From Zygnema cylindricum (Eukaryota; Streptophyta; Zygnematophyceae; Zygnematales; Zygnemataceae), in contig JBBHKE010000241.1 of NCBI GenBank assembly GCA_037447655.1, positions 33,009 to 97,008 of the forward strand: a stretch of DNA of 64,000 nt. Reading direction: 5' to 3'. Positions within the stretch are counted from its first letter, which is position 1, and each line of letters opens with the position of its first letter. The notes under the pieces were generated by a model. The model was not told the DNA's origin. It made no database searches and saw only the letters and a list, made by a program, of their open reading frames with translations. Below, piece by piece: positions 41,235-56,200 of this stretch. Position numbers and translations under genes: made by a program.

Positions 41235-44200
41235 ATGGCAGCCACTATGGTCATAATAACAGTGCTGACCTTCGCGTGCCATGTGGCGTTTGTCATGGGA
41301 GACTACGTCGGAGCCATGCCGAACCCAGACAGTAAGCTTTCCCCTCCTTTCACCATCCTTTTTCCCTTTCTTGGTCTGCAGCCCATGTCTTCACACGTGC
41401 GAGATCTGGATCTCATTCGCTCCTCTAACTCCTCTGTCCGTACGGTTGTGCCGCAGAGTCGGCTCTGGAGGCGGTGAAGGCGGCCGTCGCGAACAAAAAC
41501 AAATTTCCCGAAATCAAATGCGATGGAGAAATCTTCACGTGCGACGATTTTCGTCGCGTGTATAATATGTGAGCGACTATCCTTGCGTGCACTCCCTTTT
41601 GTGGTAATCTCGCTCTGAATCTCACTCTGTATCGCGCACTAAACCCCTCACTGAAATTCGCACGGAATTCCGCACTGATGTATGATTGGTAGACTGCGTG
41701 CACTCTCTGCTGCGACGTGCTTTCAGAGCGATGATTGGGCGCTGGCGAGGCCGGAGGGGGAAGGGGGAGATGCAGAAGGTTGGGGAGGGGAAGGGGTGGC
41801 GAGAAGGAGAGGGGGAGAAGGAAGCGAGGGACATATCAAAGACCAAGGAGGGTGAAGGTGGAGAGGGAGGAGGGATAAAAAAGAAAAGTTTGACGCGAAT
41901 GTGGGATGTTGTTAAATGGAGGAAGGAAAAGGGAAGGGGCGTGAGGGGAAAGGGGAAGGAGCGAGAATGAGGGATATTGTTAGGAGAGGGAGGGGAGAAA
42001 GGGATAGGGAGGGAGAGTGATGTTGGTGGGAAAGATAATCATGGATCTGTGAGGAGACGAAAGGGGGAGGGAGAGGGGAGGGAGAGGGGGAGGGTTAACG
42101 GATGGGAGAGAGATGTGAAAGGGGGGTTGGAAGAGAAATAAGGGAATTTGTTAGAAGAGGGAGGAGGAAAGAGGTTGGGATGAGAGTGAACGGGAGGGGA
42201 GGAAGTGAATGTGGAATGTCGTTAGGAGCAGGGGATTTTGCTAGGAGAGGGGAGGACGAGGAGGGAGAGGGGAAATTGACGCCACACTGGAACTTGTTAG
42301 GAGAGGGAGAGTGAAAAAGTTAAACAGGAGTGGGGGAGGGTGGGAAGAGAATCCGAGGATTAGAAGTTATGAAAGGGTAAATGGGAGGGAGAGAGGAAAT
42401 TGGGATGGGGGAGAAGTGAATTGAGCGGTAAGGAGAGGCAGGGGGGAAAAGGGAAGTGGGGGGCGGAAAATTGGATGGGGAGGAGGGCGAGGGATGGTGA
42501 AGGGAGGAAGAGAATAAGAGATCTTGTAAGGGATGTAGATCAGGGGGGAAGAGGATTAGGGATCTCGTCAAGAGGGGAGAGGGGTTGGTGGATGGGGGCG
42601 GAGTTAGAAGGTGAGGTGGGGAGAAGGTCAAGGATGTCATTATGGGAGGGAAGGGGAGATGGAGCGGGAGGGGAGGTGGAGGTAGCTGGATGCTTCCATA
42701 CTGAGGGATTCAATGTAGAAGAGAGAGAGATGAAAAAAAGGGGGAACGGGGAAGAGAATGAGGGATAGCAGTAGGAGAGGCAGGGGGTAGGGAGGGGGGG
42801 GAGTATAGAGCACAATGCGAGGAAAGGGATGGGGAAGGTGGAGGGGAAATAGGGAGAGAGAAGTAGGGTTTGAAGAGAATCTGAATGTATTTAAGGGAGA
42901 GGAAAGAAATGGGAGAGTAAAGGAAGAGGAAAGAGAGAATGATGGCTTTAAAAGAAGTGGGAGGGAGAGGGTGAGAGAAGGGAAAGTGGGGCGGAAGAAA
43001 ATGTCAAGAGATGGAGGATGAACTGAAAAAAGGCGTAGAGGAGATAATGAGGGATATTATTGCGAGAGGGAGACAAGTGGAAGAGGGGAAAGGAAGTGGA
43101 AAGGGGAGGCGGAGGAGTATGAGAGATATGTCGTTAGGAAAGGATGGGTAAGGCAATTGGAAATGATGATTACTGCTAGGATATGGCTGGGGAGAAGGGG
43201 GTGGAGGGGGTAGATGAAAAGGGGTGCGAAGAGAATTCGGTATCTCAATTAAAGAGGAAGGGTACTGCGGGAGGGTGACGTGGGAGGGAGAGGATGATGG
43301 ATCTAGTTAGGAGAGAGTTTGAGAGACTGAGGAGGTCGGTGAATGAGGGAAATTGGAAGCTATCATTTAAGTTTTATATCAGAGTAGAGGGAGTGGATGG
43401 GCAGAAAGCGAGTTATATGATTCAATGGCATATGGTGGGGGGTGCAGGGATATACGCTACATAGCACTAGGTGGTAAAATTGCACCTGAGATTGGGAAAC
43501 TCGTGCGACTTAAAAACTTGTGAGTGAACGTCGGGAGGATTCTAGGGATACACCTCATCTATAAGAAAAGGAGGATTAGGGAAGGAGTATAACACATAAT
43601 TATAATAAATAAATAATGAAAAATATATAATATGCATATTTTTTCTGTTCATCTTTTTCTTTAAGTTGAGCCGAGGAAATTTCTTTTTGCATACAATGTT
43701 GTTATCTTGTTGTTTATGTTTCTCTTTCTCTATCTTTTTATTGAAGAAAAAATATTTTCCGAGGTTTGTTTGTGCCCACTTTCATGTTATATAATGGCTG
43801 GAGTCAAATCTATTAGTTACAAGGGTATTCCGTCTGATTAATTCTTTTTGATTATTTCAAGTGGCGAGTTCAATAAAAAATCTATACATGTTTACACCTT
43901 TGCGTGCTTGCTAAACATTCATAAATAGTTTTGGTGGTTTATTTTTTTTCTTATCTTAACCGTGAGGCATGTTGGGGGGGGGGGGGGCTGGGGTGTTGAT
44001 GGTTGGGATATTACAGGATACTGATAGGTCTCCAATTGACTGGAATCATCCCACCGTCCATCACTAAACTGACATCCCTTGAATACTTGTAAGACACAAG
44101 ACATCATCGGTCTGTGCACTAAATCGTTCGGTTTTCCCAAATATATTACCACATCAAAACTTGTACATTCCATAATTAGGGTTGAAACTTCGCGTAATCA

Positions 44201-47200
44201 GCGACATTCCAATTTTTATAATGAAAATTATTTATTTCGAAGCATAAATTAAATCAAAATGAGAAAAACACTGACATTTGCATTCTAGATTAGGTAATTT
44301 TGCCTATTTTGTTGGTTCAACAAAGTGGTGGTTGACAAGGAGAGTAGGGGGCTAGGAGGATGGGTGAGTGAGGGAGTGCATGGTGGCAATGATTGGTTTT
44401 TATGTTTTATGCTTATGTATTCAACGAAAATAAATGCGCTGATTTTTGAAAGTGTGATTGCATTGGATGCGTCGAAGAGAGGTCAAATTCTTCAAATACA
44501 AATTATGATCCATAAAAAATGGTTGGAAATTACTTAAATGCGTCTTTTGTAACTCATGGCACTTGAATGGGAGGGGTTGGTGTGGTGTAAATGTTGGACG
44601 TCACAGATGGCTGTCTAGCAACCAGCTGAGTGGAAGCATTCCATCGTCCATAAGTCAACTTAAATCCCTCGAATCCTTGTAAGTTGCATGACCATATGGT
44701 TAAGTTGCAAATTACAAGGGCACAAAAGTTGTAATGGTGTACAAACTATTTCAGAGTATCAAAGTTTAAAGGAATCATAATGTATAAAAAGGCTTAATTG
44801 ATACAAACATGATTTTTTTTGCATTTATCAATTTTAATGTTGAAAACTAAAGTTTATTTTTTCAAAAAATGTACATCAACATGCTAATGCTGCCGCTTTG
44901 GCTGGTATAATTGCTCTTGCCCGTACAATACCACTTTGCTTTACTGTAGTTGCACATAAAGATGCCAATGCCTATGTCCAATGCCAATACAACTGAAAAT
45001 GCTCACGCCAATGCTTGTGTCAAAAATCATAGCCATGTCCATACCGACCATTGCCATGCGATTGCCAACGCGAATTGCAATCTTAACGAACATGTCAATG
45101 CCCATGCCAAAGCCTATGCAAATGTCAACACACGAATGCCAATGCCCAATGGCAACAATGCCAATGCAAAAGCCCATGGCTATGCCATTGTCAATTCCAA
45201 TGCCAATGTCAATGCTAATGTCGATATCAATGCCTAAGTAGGTGCCTATCCCCCCACGCCAATGCCAATGCATATACCAATGTTAAAGCATATGCTAATG
45301 CCCCACGCTGATGATAAAGCTAATGCCCATGCAAATGCAAATGCCAATGCTATTGCCCATGTTTAAGCCGAAGCCAATCACAATGCCCAACCAATGTCAA
45401 TGCCAATATCATTTCTACAGGTTTCATATGCCAATGCAAATGTTAATTCCAATGAAAATTCCAAGCCAATGCCCATACCAATGTTAATGCCAACGACAAT
45501 GGGGATTACGATACCTATCCCAATTAAAATGCTCATTTTAGTGGCCATGACAATGCCCATGCTAAAATCAATTCCAATGTTTACTGCAATACTGATGCCA
45601 ACACACATGACAATGCCAATGCCAATGCCAACGCCAACGCCAATGCTAATTATTATGCCAAAGACATTCCAGTGCCAATGCCAACTTCAAAGTTTATACA
45701 ATTACAATGTGAATACTAGTGCCAACACGTATGCTAATGATAATACCCATGGCTATGCCAATACTAATGGCTATGCGAATTCAAATAGCAAAGCTAATAA
45801 GAATGCCAATGTTTCTACAATGCTAATGGCAATGGCCAAAGGAAGGATAATGTGACTAACCATGCCAATGCCAATGCAAAAGTCAATGATAGTACTATTG
45901 TGAATGCCAACACTCGTTTGATGCCAATGCCAATAGGCATCATATTGCCAATGCCATTGCCCATGCTAATGCTAATAACCATCTTAATGCGAATCCTAAT
46001 GCAATGCCACTTACATTAGCAAATCTTAGAACAATGCAAATGCCTTTTGCCAGGTATATGCCATGGCCAATACCCATGCTGATGCCCACACCATACGCAA
46101 TGCAAGTCCCAAATCTAAAATCTCTGAGAATGCCAATATGCCTGCTAATGGCAATGCCTATGACAATGCTTATGTGCATGGTGATAGTAAAGCCAAAGCG
46201 AATGCCAAATCCAATGCGACCGTCAATGCCAATTTCAATGTCAATTGTGTTGTGAATGCCAATGCCAAGGCCAAAACTACTACATATGGCAATAATAATG
46301 CCTATGACAATGATTAAGTTGTATATAAAATTATGCCAAATATCAATGTCAATGGTAAATCATTGTGAATGACAATGCCAACAACTACGCCAATGAAAAT
46401 AATGCAAATAACATTGCTAGTATATTCTGTCGAAGCTAGCGTCATTCCGTTTCAAATGTCAATTATAGTTTAACTACCAATGCCAGGGCCAACACCATTA
46501 CTTATGCGAATTCTAATGCTGACATTAATGATGTTTAATGCAATTGCTCATTTAAATGTCAATGAGCATAAAAATGTGAGATGCCAATGCCAATGCAGAT
46601 GTTAATGCCATTACCAATGCCAATCTCAATGCAAATACCAATGCCAAAAGATGCCAATGCTAGTGCCGACGTGTATGCCAATTCCAATGGCACCTGTGAT
46701 TCTAATGGCAATGGCAATGCCAACACCAATACTTATGTCAATGTTAATGTCTATGAAAATGATATGCCAATGACATTGCCCATGGAAATGCCAATGCCAA
46801 GAGTTTCGTTTACTAAGAATTTATACTTTTTTTATATAATTTCTTAGATGATGACCATGTAGCCCACACTAACTTTGAGGCATTTGTGGGGATGCGCGGG
46901 ATGTTGGAGTGGAGATTCGCGGTGTGGTAGAGATCTAGCGTACAACTCCTTGAATCAAAGCATTCCATCATCCATCGGTCAAATGACATCCCTCCAATAC
47001 CTGTAAGTCATGTGACACAATGGTTATATTGCGCATGAAAAATGTTTTTTTTTGTGATATGATGAATAAAAAGGCAGGGGGGGCGTTTGTGATTGAATTT
47101 GATGTGTGTTATTTTGTTTTTTCCGTATTGAAAACGAAAGGAACTTGAAAAGGTGCGATCAGTTTGGTTTTGAACCAAATTCACCTGCTCGTCCGTCGGA

Positions 47201-50200
47201 TCTGTCCATTTCCAATTCCAGTGTTAACGAGTTGTATATTACTTTTGTTATGTTCTAGTTACATTCACTGTTTATTGGATGTGCTGTGTGATGGAGGGTA
47301 AAGGGAGCGAAATATAAGGGATTGTGACAAAAATATAACAATAATTTCTAATAACAAGACTAATAATGAAAGACTACTAAAAAATACATCTGGTCAATAA
47401 AAATGTGATAAGCAATAAGTATTAAATCAATGGAAACCATTTTGAGTGGATATTGATTATGCAAATGTAGATCTGTTAACTAAGAAAGGAAAACAGCTCA
47501 AAATTGTTTTCTTTTTTAAGTGTGGTGGATAAAGCACTTTCAATGTATTCACTATGAGTTTACACCTATGTTTTCCTGGTATATAGTCTTGTAGCCCATA
47601 TTAATCAATAGGCCTTTTGCGGGGTGGAAATGCGCGCTGTTGCAGAACGCTGGATAAAAACGCGTTGAGCGGAAGCATTCCAATCTCTATTGGTAACTTG
47701 TCATCCCTCCAATACTTGTAAGTCGCATGACAATAACGTTATGAATCTTGTGTTTACTTTAAATAATTAAGGTTTGTGATGGACAAAGAGATGTGGAGGT
47801 GGAGAAGATGAAACATAATATAGTTGCAACTAAACCTACCGATATTGGATAATAATAAAAAATGTTTATTGTTGTAAATATACAATAATAACAATAAGTG
47901 GTAATATCTAAGGTCATACATTTTTTTTTCGAAACAACTAAATAAAATTGAATGATTGTGCGGCAAGATAATGGAAAAGAGGGGGATGTCAGTCAAGGAG
48001 TGGATAAAGCACTTTCAATGTATTCACTATGAGTTTACACCTATGTTTTCCTGGTATATAGTCTTGTAGCCCATATTAATCAATAGGCCTTTTGCGGGGT
48101 GGGAACGCGTTGTTGCAGAATGCTGAATAAAAACGCGTTGAGCGGAAGCATTCCAATCTCTATTGGTAACTTGTCATCCCTCCAATACTTGTAAGTCGCA
48201 TGACAATAGCGTTATGAATCTTGTGTTTACTTTAAATAATTAAAGTTTGTGATGGACAAAGAGGTGTGGAGGTGGAGAAGATGAAACATTATATAATTGC
48301 AACTAAACCTACCAATACTGGATAATAATAAATAATGTATATTGTTGTATATATACAATAATAACAGTACGTGGTAATATCTAAGGTCATACATTTTTTT
48401 TTTCGAAACAGCTAAATAAAATTGAATGATTGTGCGGCAAGATAATGGAAAAGAGGGGGATGTCAGTCAAGGAACGAGAGTAGCTACAAAAATGCAATTG
48501 AATGTGGGAAGATTGTATTCTTACATCATTATTTTTCAATAACAAGGTTACCTATCCTTTGTCGTCAACACTACAATCAATTTTCACCAACGAACAATTA
48601 TAATCACGTAACAATGAAATCAACAAAATTACGTCACATTGAAGAAGAAAGATTCATATAATTTTTTTTTATCCCAGTATAAAAAAAAAAACGAAAATTA
48701 CATACTCTTTCTTCACTCCTTCCACTCTTCCACTTTTTTCAAAAGGCTACATCTTAACCTGATTCCACTATAATGATTGGAATACATTTTACCACTACTA
48801 CCCTTATATTTAAAGTAAGCAAAGATTAAGAGACACGTGTAAATGTGAGCTGTCCAAAAACATCAAAAAATCCGCCAATTTCGAAACGTCAACTTAATAC
48901 ACTAGAAAACTCTATTTGTAGATTAAAGAACGAAATTGCTTAACGACAACCCAAACCGACAGTACCGGAATAAAATTAAATGTAACATCGTACTAATGGG
49001 GTGTCCGCGTGTATTTCAGTATTGACTTTTCTGTCGTTTTCCCCCAAAAATCAGGGAACTTTGAGAAAATTTTCAGGTGTGCAAGAAAATAATATTTGCC
49101 AAAGTACAGTGAACTTCAATTCGATGCTTTGAATGTACTGCATGTTTGTCGTCATGTGAATCCATTTTGGCGTTTTCCTCTTTTCAACCCCGGGGCAAGA
49201 GAATCAATTGGTGATGTATGGTAACATCCAATATGTACGCTATATCCTGGTGGCAAGCGCCTACCAAACTTGTCAGTGCGGGTGAATGTTCGACCTCGTA
49301 AAAGTGAACAAGTTGATGATAGAAGTGTCCAACTATTTCTTTCCAACTATTTTGCCACAAACTATGCAGTTGGCTGATGGATGAGACTTCCTAGTAACAA
49401 AAGGTTATGATAATAAGCATCAGTTTCCTCTACAAATGTAATTGCCAATAGATTTCTACATCTGGGAGTCAGTCTTCTGCACACAACACGAACGGATATG
49501 TTATCACAACATTTAGATGTCGTTATAAACCAAATGTATTCACAGCATTGTAAGAAAGTAGCAAGGTACATATGCAACACCGTGATTGACGAAATATGTG
49601 TATGAAAAGACGTCATAACTTGGTTATTAGGGTAACCTTGTAGAAGTTATCACATGGTATACCGACGTGTAAGTTTTTTCTGAAAGAAAGTAGGCATTGA
49701 GTTTGTGACAAGTGGCCACCAAGCTTGTGCAACCTAGTGGAATCTGTATATTGTGGTTTGTCATGGAAAAGGTGGGGACTGAAACGACGGTACAAATTAT
49801 AAGCAATCATAGGATAAAATATTCATAATAGATTGAATTTAAAATCAAATCCATATAAATAATAACGGTCATAAGCGGAAAAGGCAACAAAAATGTATTT
49901 TGCTTTTGATTTTATTGTGAAAATTTGATGGTATATTTATGAGCTGCTTTACAGTTTATAAAGAGAACCCTTCATTTATTTACTTTAAAAAAATCTGATT
50001 ATAGGAAAATCACGGAAATGAAAGATAATGATATAAATGTGGTGTTGAAAAAGAAACGATTCCAAATTTTTGTTTTTTCCTCTCCCTCTTTTAACTTTTT
50101 ACTTTTCTTTCATAGATTCGAGGATTTCTCTTTGATTTGTAGAGAGGTAGAGAGGGGGTTGGGGAGCATGAAAAACGACATCTGTTTTGAAAACATTGCA

Positions 50201-53200
50201 TTTTGCAATTGCTAGTTTTTCCCACCAGTTTGTTTTTTATGGAAATTTACACGAAATGGATTGTTTTCTTTTGTTTTTCTATTCCTTTAAGTCGATTAAA
50301 ATAGAGGATCCATTGTGGAGGAAAATAAGGCGAAGGTTTCTTCGCAAGCATTGAGTGGTTAGACGGGCTTGTTTGTATAAAACGATGATCACAACACTTG
50401 TTTGTTTCGGGTGTTATAATTAAGATCTTTTCAGTTTGAAGTAATTTCAAATTGGATTTGTTGAGTTTATTTTAATATAATTATTATTTTTGTTAAAGGA
50501 TTAAAAAAAGATGAAAATAGTGACAAAATGTATGAATCCGTTGAGGGGTGGAGATGCGAGGGTTGGGAGAATAATGATGGAAGCAAAGGCGATTGGAAAT
50601 AGACATTGTTTGTGTAAAGATGAAATCTATCGGTTACACTAAAATATCAGTCAAAAAAACTGTTTGCCGTTTTGAAATTTTAGTGTGATGTTGGATAATA
50701 GCCTTGTCGATAGTGAACTCCAAAGTTTGAAAAGATAAAAATTTAGTTGAAATTATGATCACTAACCGTTCAACATGCATAAAAACCGTTAAAAACGTTA
50801 TTAAGAACTCACATTTACTAACAATGTCAGTACAAAATAAATAAATGCGATTGCCTTGTGAATACGTGTGCAACTACCAAATCTATAACATCACTAAGAA
50901 TTAGATCAAAGTTATGTGTATTCTTTGTATTTATGTGTAGTAGTGAATATATGTCCTAAGAAAATATTTGCTAAGAGTTGATATAGTTTTTGTATTTTCT
51001 CATTCCTTCTAACTAGGAGGAACTTGGGTCGTGGTGAAATGCTCGGTGCCACAGATATCTAAATGAAAACCAGTTGAGTGGAAACATACCATCATCCATC
51101 GGCAACCTGACATCCCTGCAAGAGATGTAAGACTCGTGTAGGTTACGTATCAAATCGTACTATGAATCATTATGGTTTGTGATAACACCGTCCAGAAAAA
51201 CCTGACCGTACATGATCAACGCAAAGGCGTCATGAAATTGAATTAGCCACACGTCAATTTCTAACGTAACAAGGGCTTACAACCGCAAAATCCACAAGTG
51301 GTTTATTGATGATAGAACTGTCCAACTATTTAGCCACAAAACCACGGCAGTTCGCAGGCTCAACTATTTTTCAAGCTTGTTGGCTTCCTTGTGACAAAAA
51401 GTCATGAAAACATGCATGTTTTTCCTCTGCGAACGTAATTTTAGACCAGTTTAATTGTCCCTGCATAGTATTGCACGTAGCTTTTCAGATTTGGACGTCA
51501 GTTCTCTGCACACGAGACAAACAGACATGAATAAGCACGGTAAATGTGCATATAAACAAATCGTATGCTTTTTTTTCTCTTTTCTAACCGTTGTTTTTTG
51601 CTTTTCATTTGTTTTGCCGGTTGATATTTTAATGAGGGTCGATTGAAGGGGGATCTCGTGACAAATCTATTTGTTCTAAAAACATTGCATGATTTTTTAT
51701 TCCTCCAAGTCACTGAATTTTTATTTTTTGGAAATTGGTTCATCAATTTTTTTTTATTGAACGAGCTGAAATAAAAAAATCGATGTGAAATAAATGCGGG
51801 AAGACAATAGGGAGAGGGAACAAGCCACTATATGGTTTTTTTTTTTTAAGTGACATTTGTATGTGTGAATTTGGAGAGCAACGAGACAGACGTGCATCTT
51901 TTCTTCCTGAATTTGACATAATTATTTGTAAATCTTCTTTCTTTTTAGTTTTACAACTCACTGAGGGGTTTAAAATACCTTAATAGTACAGCTAAAAGTA
52001 CACTAACCAATATTTAGGTTCACTAGGCAAATCAGTCCGTTTTTGTGAAGTGATAGAAGACACAAAAGTACTTGTGACAAAAGAGTAACATTTTCTTTGA
52101 AAAATCTTCGGCGATTGAGCCTTTCCAAATGTCCAATCTCAGAAAGACATATAAAATCTCAATTCTGGCAGCTATCAACTAGAAATAAAAATTATTAAAG
52201 CAAGAAAAATTAATTTATTAAAAAACCATGGAGCTATAGAGTTTCAAACAATACTTACAAAAAATCTTTCAGCATGTTTGTTTCTGCCAAGAGAAAATGG
52301 ATATTATGTTTGAAAAAATGAAATCAATCGGTTACAGTAAAAAATCAGTCAAATATACTGTTTACCATTTTAAAATATAATGGTGATGTTGGAAAATAGC
52401 CCTTTCGAAAGTTGACTCCAAGTTTTGATGGTTAACTCCAAATTTTGAAGAAAAATATAGTTGAAAATCATGATGACTGACCCTTTTTTGTGTATTGGTG
52501 GTTAAAAACCTTTCCAGTCGTTCCTAAGGATTCACAATTGCTAACAATGTACCTTCCAAAAATAAATGGGATTCTGTGGCGATTGTGTGTGCAACTATCA
52601 AATCTATATAACATCACTAGATGTCAGATCAACATTATGTGTATTCTTTATGTTTATGTGTGGTATTGGATATATGCCCTATGAACATATTTTCTACGAG
52701 TTTTTCCAGTTTTATCAATTTTGATTGTTATGGGATTCACTAAATAAGAGTTACTCGGGTGGTGGGCGAATGCTCGGTGTCACAGGTTTCTAAATGACAA
52801 CCAGTTGAGTGGAAGCATTCCATCATCAATCGGTGACCTGATATCCCTCCAAGAATTGTAAGACTCGTGTAAATTACGTATCATGTTGTACTATGAATAA
52901 TTACGGTTTGTGATGGGGGAAGTACAGATGGGGAGGAGGTGTAAGGGGAGGCCAAAATCATGAAAGGAAAAAAAAAAAAAATATTAGCATGTTTGTTAAG
53001 AAATAGTAACTATTATTTTAGTGAAGATGTAAATGTTATTAAAAATGATTATGATTGATGACTGTTGTCTTCATGTTTTTAATGTCCTATTTTCATAACT
53101 CATTTGGAATGACAATAATTGGGTGACAGGATGTAGGGGTGTAAGTGGTAGGAGTTGGGAGTGCAAACATATGCAGTTGAGTGTGAAGTTTTTTTTTTAA

Positions 53201-56200
53201 TTGTTTATTTTTCCTTCATAAGTAACCAATGTATTTTTTTTTTATGATTTATTTCCTGTTTTTTTTGGTTTCTTGAATCATTTGAAGTGAAAAAACGTAT
53301 GCGAAGAGTGGGGGAACATGATGAGAGAATGATGTGAGAAAAAAAACATAATGTTTGTAGATATGATTTTTTGAGATGGGGGAGTCGTATGTGAAGAAGT
53401 TTTTGTTTTTATAGTTTCTCTTTTTATAAAATGCGAAAAAGAAATGAAAGTCTAGATTATGGAAAAAAGGAAAGTGAAGGTTTTTTCGCAAACATTGAAG
53501 AGTAGTTAGATGGACTTGTGTCTTTTTTTTAAATAATGATCACAACAGTGTGGTTGTTTCGGATTTTGCATTTTAAGGTTTTTTTTTCAATTTGAAGTAA
53601 TTGTCAATTGGTTTTATTGATTTTCTTTTACTATTATTACTTTTTCATCGAAGGATTCAAATGGATAAAAATAGTGACAAAATGTATTAAAATGTTGAGG
53701 TGTGGAGGTGCTAGGGTTGGCGGAATGGGTGATGGAAACAAATGCGAATGAAATTAGACATTGTGTGTGTGAAAATGAGATCTATTGGTTTCAGCAAAAT
53801 AGCAGGCAAAAATATGTTTACCTTTTTGAAATTTTAATGTGACGTTGGATAAGAAATTGAAACGGTGAGATTGGTTTTGTTTTGAACTAGATTCATTGTT
53901 TCGGTCCGATTAGTCCATTTCCCATTCTAGTGTTAACCAGTTGTAGATTACTTTTGTTATGTTCATGTTATTATCAGTTTTTTAAATATTTTATATATAC
54001 TAGAAAGATTGAGCAAAAATATTTGGAACGCCCTAATATATGAGGAAAAATGCGGTTGTGTGTGGTTATTGTGTCCAAAATAAATTGTAACAACTACAGT
54101 GAAAGACGAATTCAACAACATCATTTTATTTTTTTTGTTCTAGTGTGCCAGTAGATGTGTTTACTTAGTTAAAATTCATTTTCCTTTTTATAACATAGCT
54201 CGTACTAACTTAGAGTCACCTTGCGGGTAAAACGGTGGAATGGGAACCTCTGGTGTTATATGCATATGCACGGGGGGTTATTGATTCGGACCAATCATTT
54301 TGGCATCACAAATTTGCAAGTAACATATGCCCAGTTTAGCTGTTGTAATGATGAAGTTCAATAAACATTCAGTTCACATACTCATCAAAAGTAGGTGATG
54401 TTTGCCAACGTGCAATACGTGCACTATATCCCGGTGGCAAGTACCGACCAGACTTTTAGGTGCGGGTGAATGTTCGACCTCGTCATAGTAAACAAGTATT
54501 TTGTGAACTTATGGTTGGGTACACTTCTTTTGCACAAATTAAGTACCCTCGAGCGATACGTCAACGTTACCACAATTGGGTACACATTTCACTAGGCAAT
54601 TAAGGACGTCTTGGCGTTGTTTATACTCTCGGGCCCCTCCATCGTTATCGAGAAAAGTCCCCTTAAATAAAAAACGTGCTTTTTCCCGCTGAATACCTCC
54701 ATACCTCGGTGAATTTCACATACGGGTGACGCCAGTCAATTTCACAATGTTCTTATGTCAAGGTTTGAAACGGAAATTGTCTCCTCAACTCCCATATTAG
54801 GTGGTCTTATGGTGTCTCATTCGACCTAAGATGAACCTTCTCGGGGTCACCTTAAGCTTCGAGATTCTCATGTTCAGAGTTATATTTACATATGGAAAAG
54901 GCCACCATACACAATACCTCTAGCTTAATATTCCAATGGTATTCTACATCTGCATAAAAATATATTTCAATATTCAAAAGGCATTCACATATGCATGTAA
55001 TCATATTTCTTTGAAATCTTAGAGTGAAAATAAACAATTATAGATATGTGCTTGTTGTAAAATCAAAATCAATATAGTAAACACTTAGTAGAGAATGTGG
55101 CCTACAAGTCTCGTAATTTTTTATTTTTATAGTTTTTGAAACCAACTCGATTATGACATTTCAATTTTGTATTTTTAAACAATAGAAATCAATTAAAATT
55201 TATGATTTATCAATACATTTGCGATAGCGGTTTTAAACCTTTAAGATGTATTTACAAAGATTCTACAATCTTTCTTGTTTATTCATACTAAATTAGACTA
55301 TGATGATAAACAGGCGTTTGATGGGGGATTTGGGGGGACATTGGTGAACAATTCCTGGTGTTACAGAAATTTAGCTGCAAATCAGTTGAGTGGAAGCATT
55401 ACATCATCCATCGGTCAACTGACATCCCTGAAATTCTTGTAAGACTCGTGATAATTGGTAATGTTACGCATCAATAGTGTACTCCGAATGATTATGGTTT
55501 GTTATAGAAAAAAAAAGTGGGAGAGGAGGTTATGTTATGCATCAATAGTGTACTCCGAATGATCATGGTTCGTCATGGAAAAAAAGGAGAGGGAAAGGAC
55601 AGGCACGGGATTGTGAACTCAAATATAATTTTTTTAAAAAGCAAGTTAAAGTTAATATTAGATTGTAACAAATGTTAAATAATAACAGACAATAATAATC
55701 CTTGTTGGAAAAGGAAGTTAAAACAAGTTTATCTTTTAATTTGTTATTGTTAAGAGAAGTATTTTTGTAAGATATTTTTCACATGCTTAAATTAAGCGTT
55801 TATTATTTCCCATAATAAAAGAAAGTAATTATTAAACATTAAGTGATGTGATAGAAAAAAATGGAACAGGGTAAGAGAGAATTATGATGTTGGAAAGGGA
55901 AAACATGTTGATTTTTTGTCATTTTTCTCCTTTTTTAACTGGCTTTGTTATTTTTCATTAGTCTTTTATTATGTTTTGTTTTTATGCGGAAGACCGGTCG
56001 GTTACAAACGTCAGAATTTGTGAAACATGATTTTGTGAAACATTGCATGTTGCAACTTTTGTTTTCCTTCACCAATTTTTGATTTGCAAAAGTGGATAAT
56101 TTTTTTCTTCCTTTTTTTCATTTAATCATTTAATGTAGAGTAATCTATATGAAGCGAGGTTGGAAAGGTAAAAAGGACAAGGTATGAGAGATAGGATGCA

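Larger units (their letters stand above)
47525..48472 (+). repeat. Recent 475-bp tandem duplication carrying an LRR exon
   Basis: 47525-47999 and 48000-48472 are nearly identical, from GTGGATAAAGCACTTTC to TGTCAGTCAAGGA. Each holds one LRR exon (47646 and 48119) with its introns. The few differences (for example AACGCTGGAT against AATGCTGAAT at exon start) show the copy is young. Confidence 0.93.

Noticed and set aside
42102-43021. Arg/Gly/Glu frames in the polypurine tract
   Set aside because: Simple-sequence translations within the intron between exon 2 and LRR 1.
44950-46317. Asn-Ala and Met-Pro repeat frames (up to 153 residues)
   Set aside because: All frames of an AATGCC satellite stay open. 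Flanking LRR exons splice over it.
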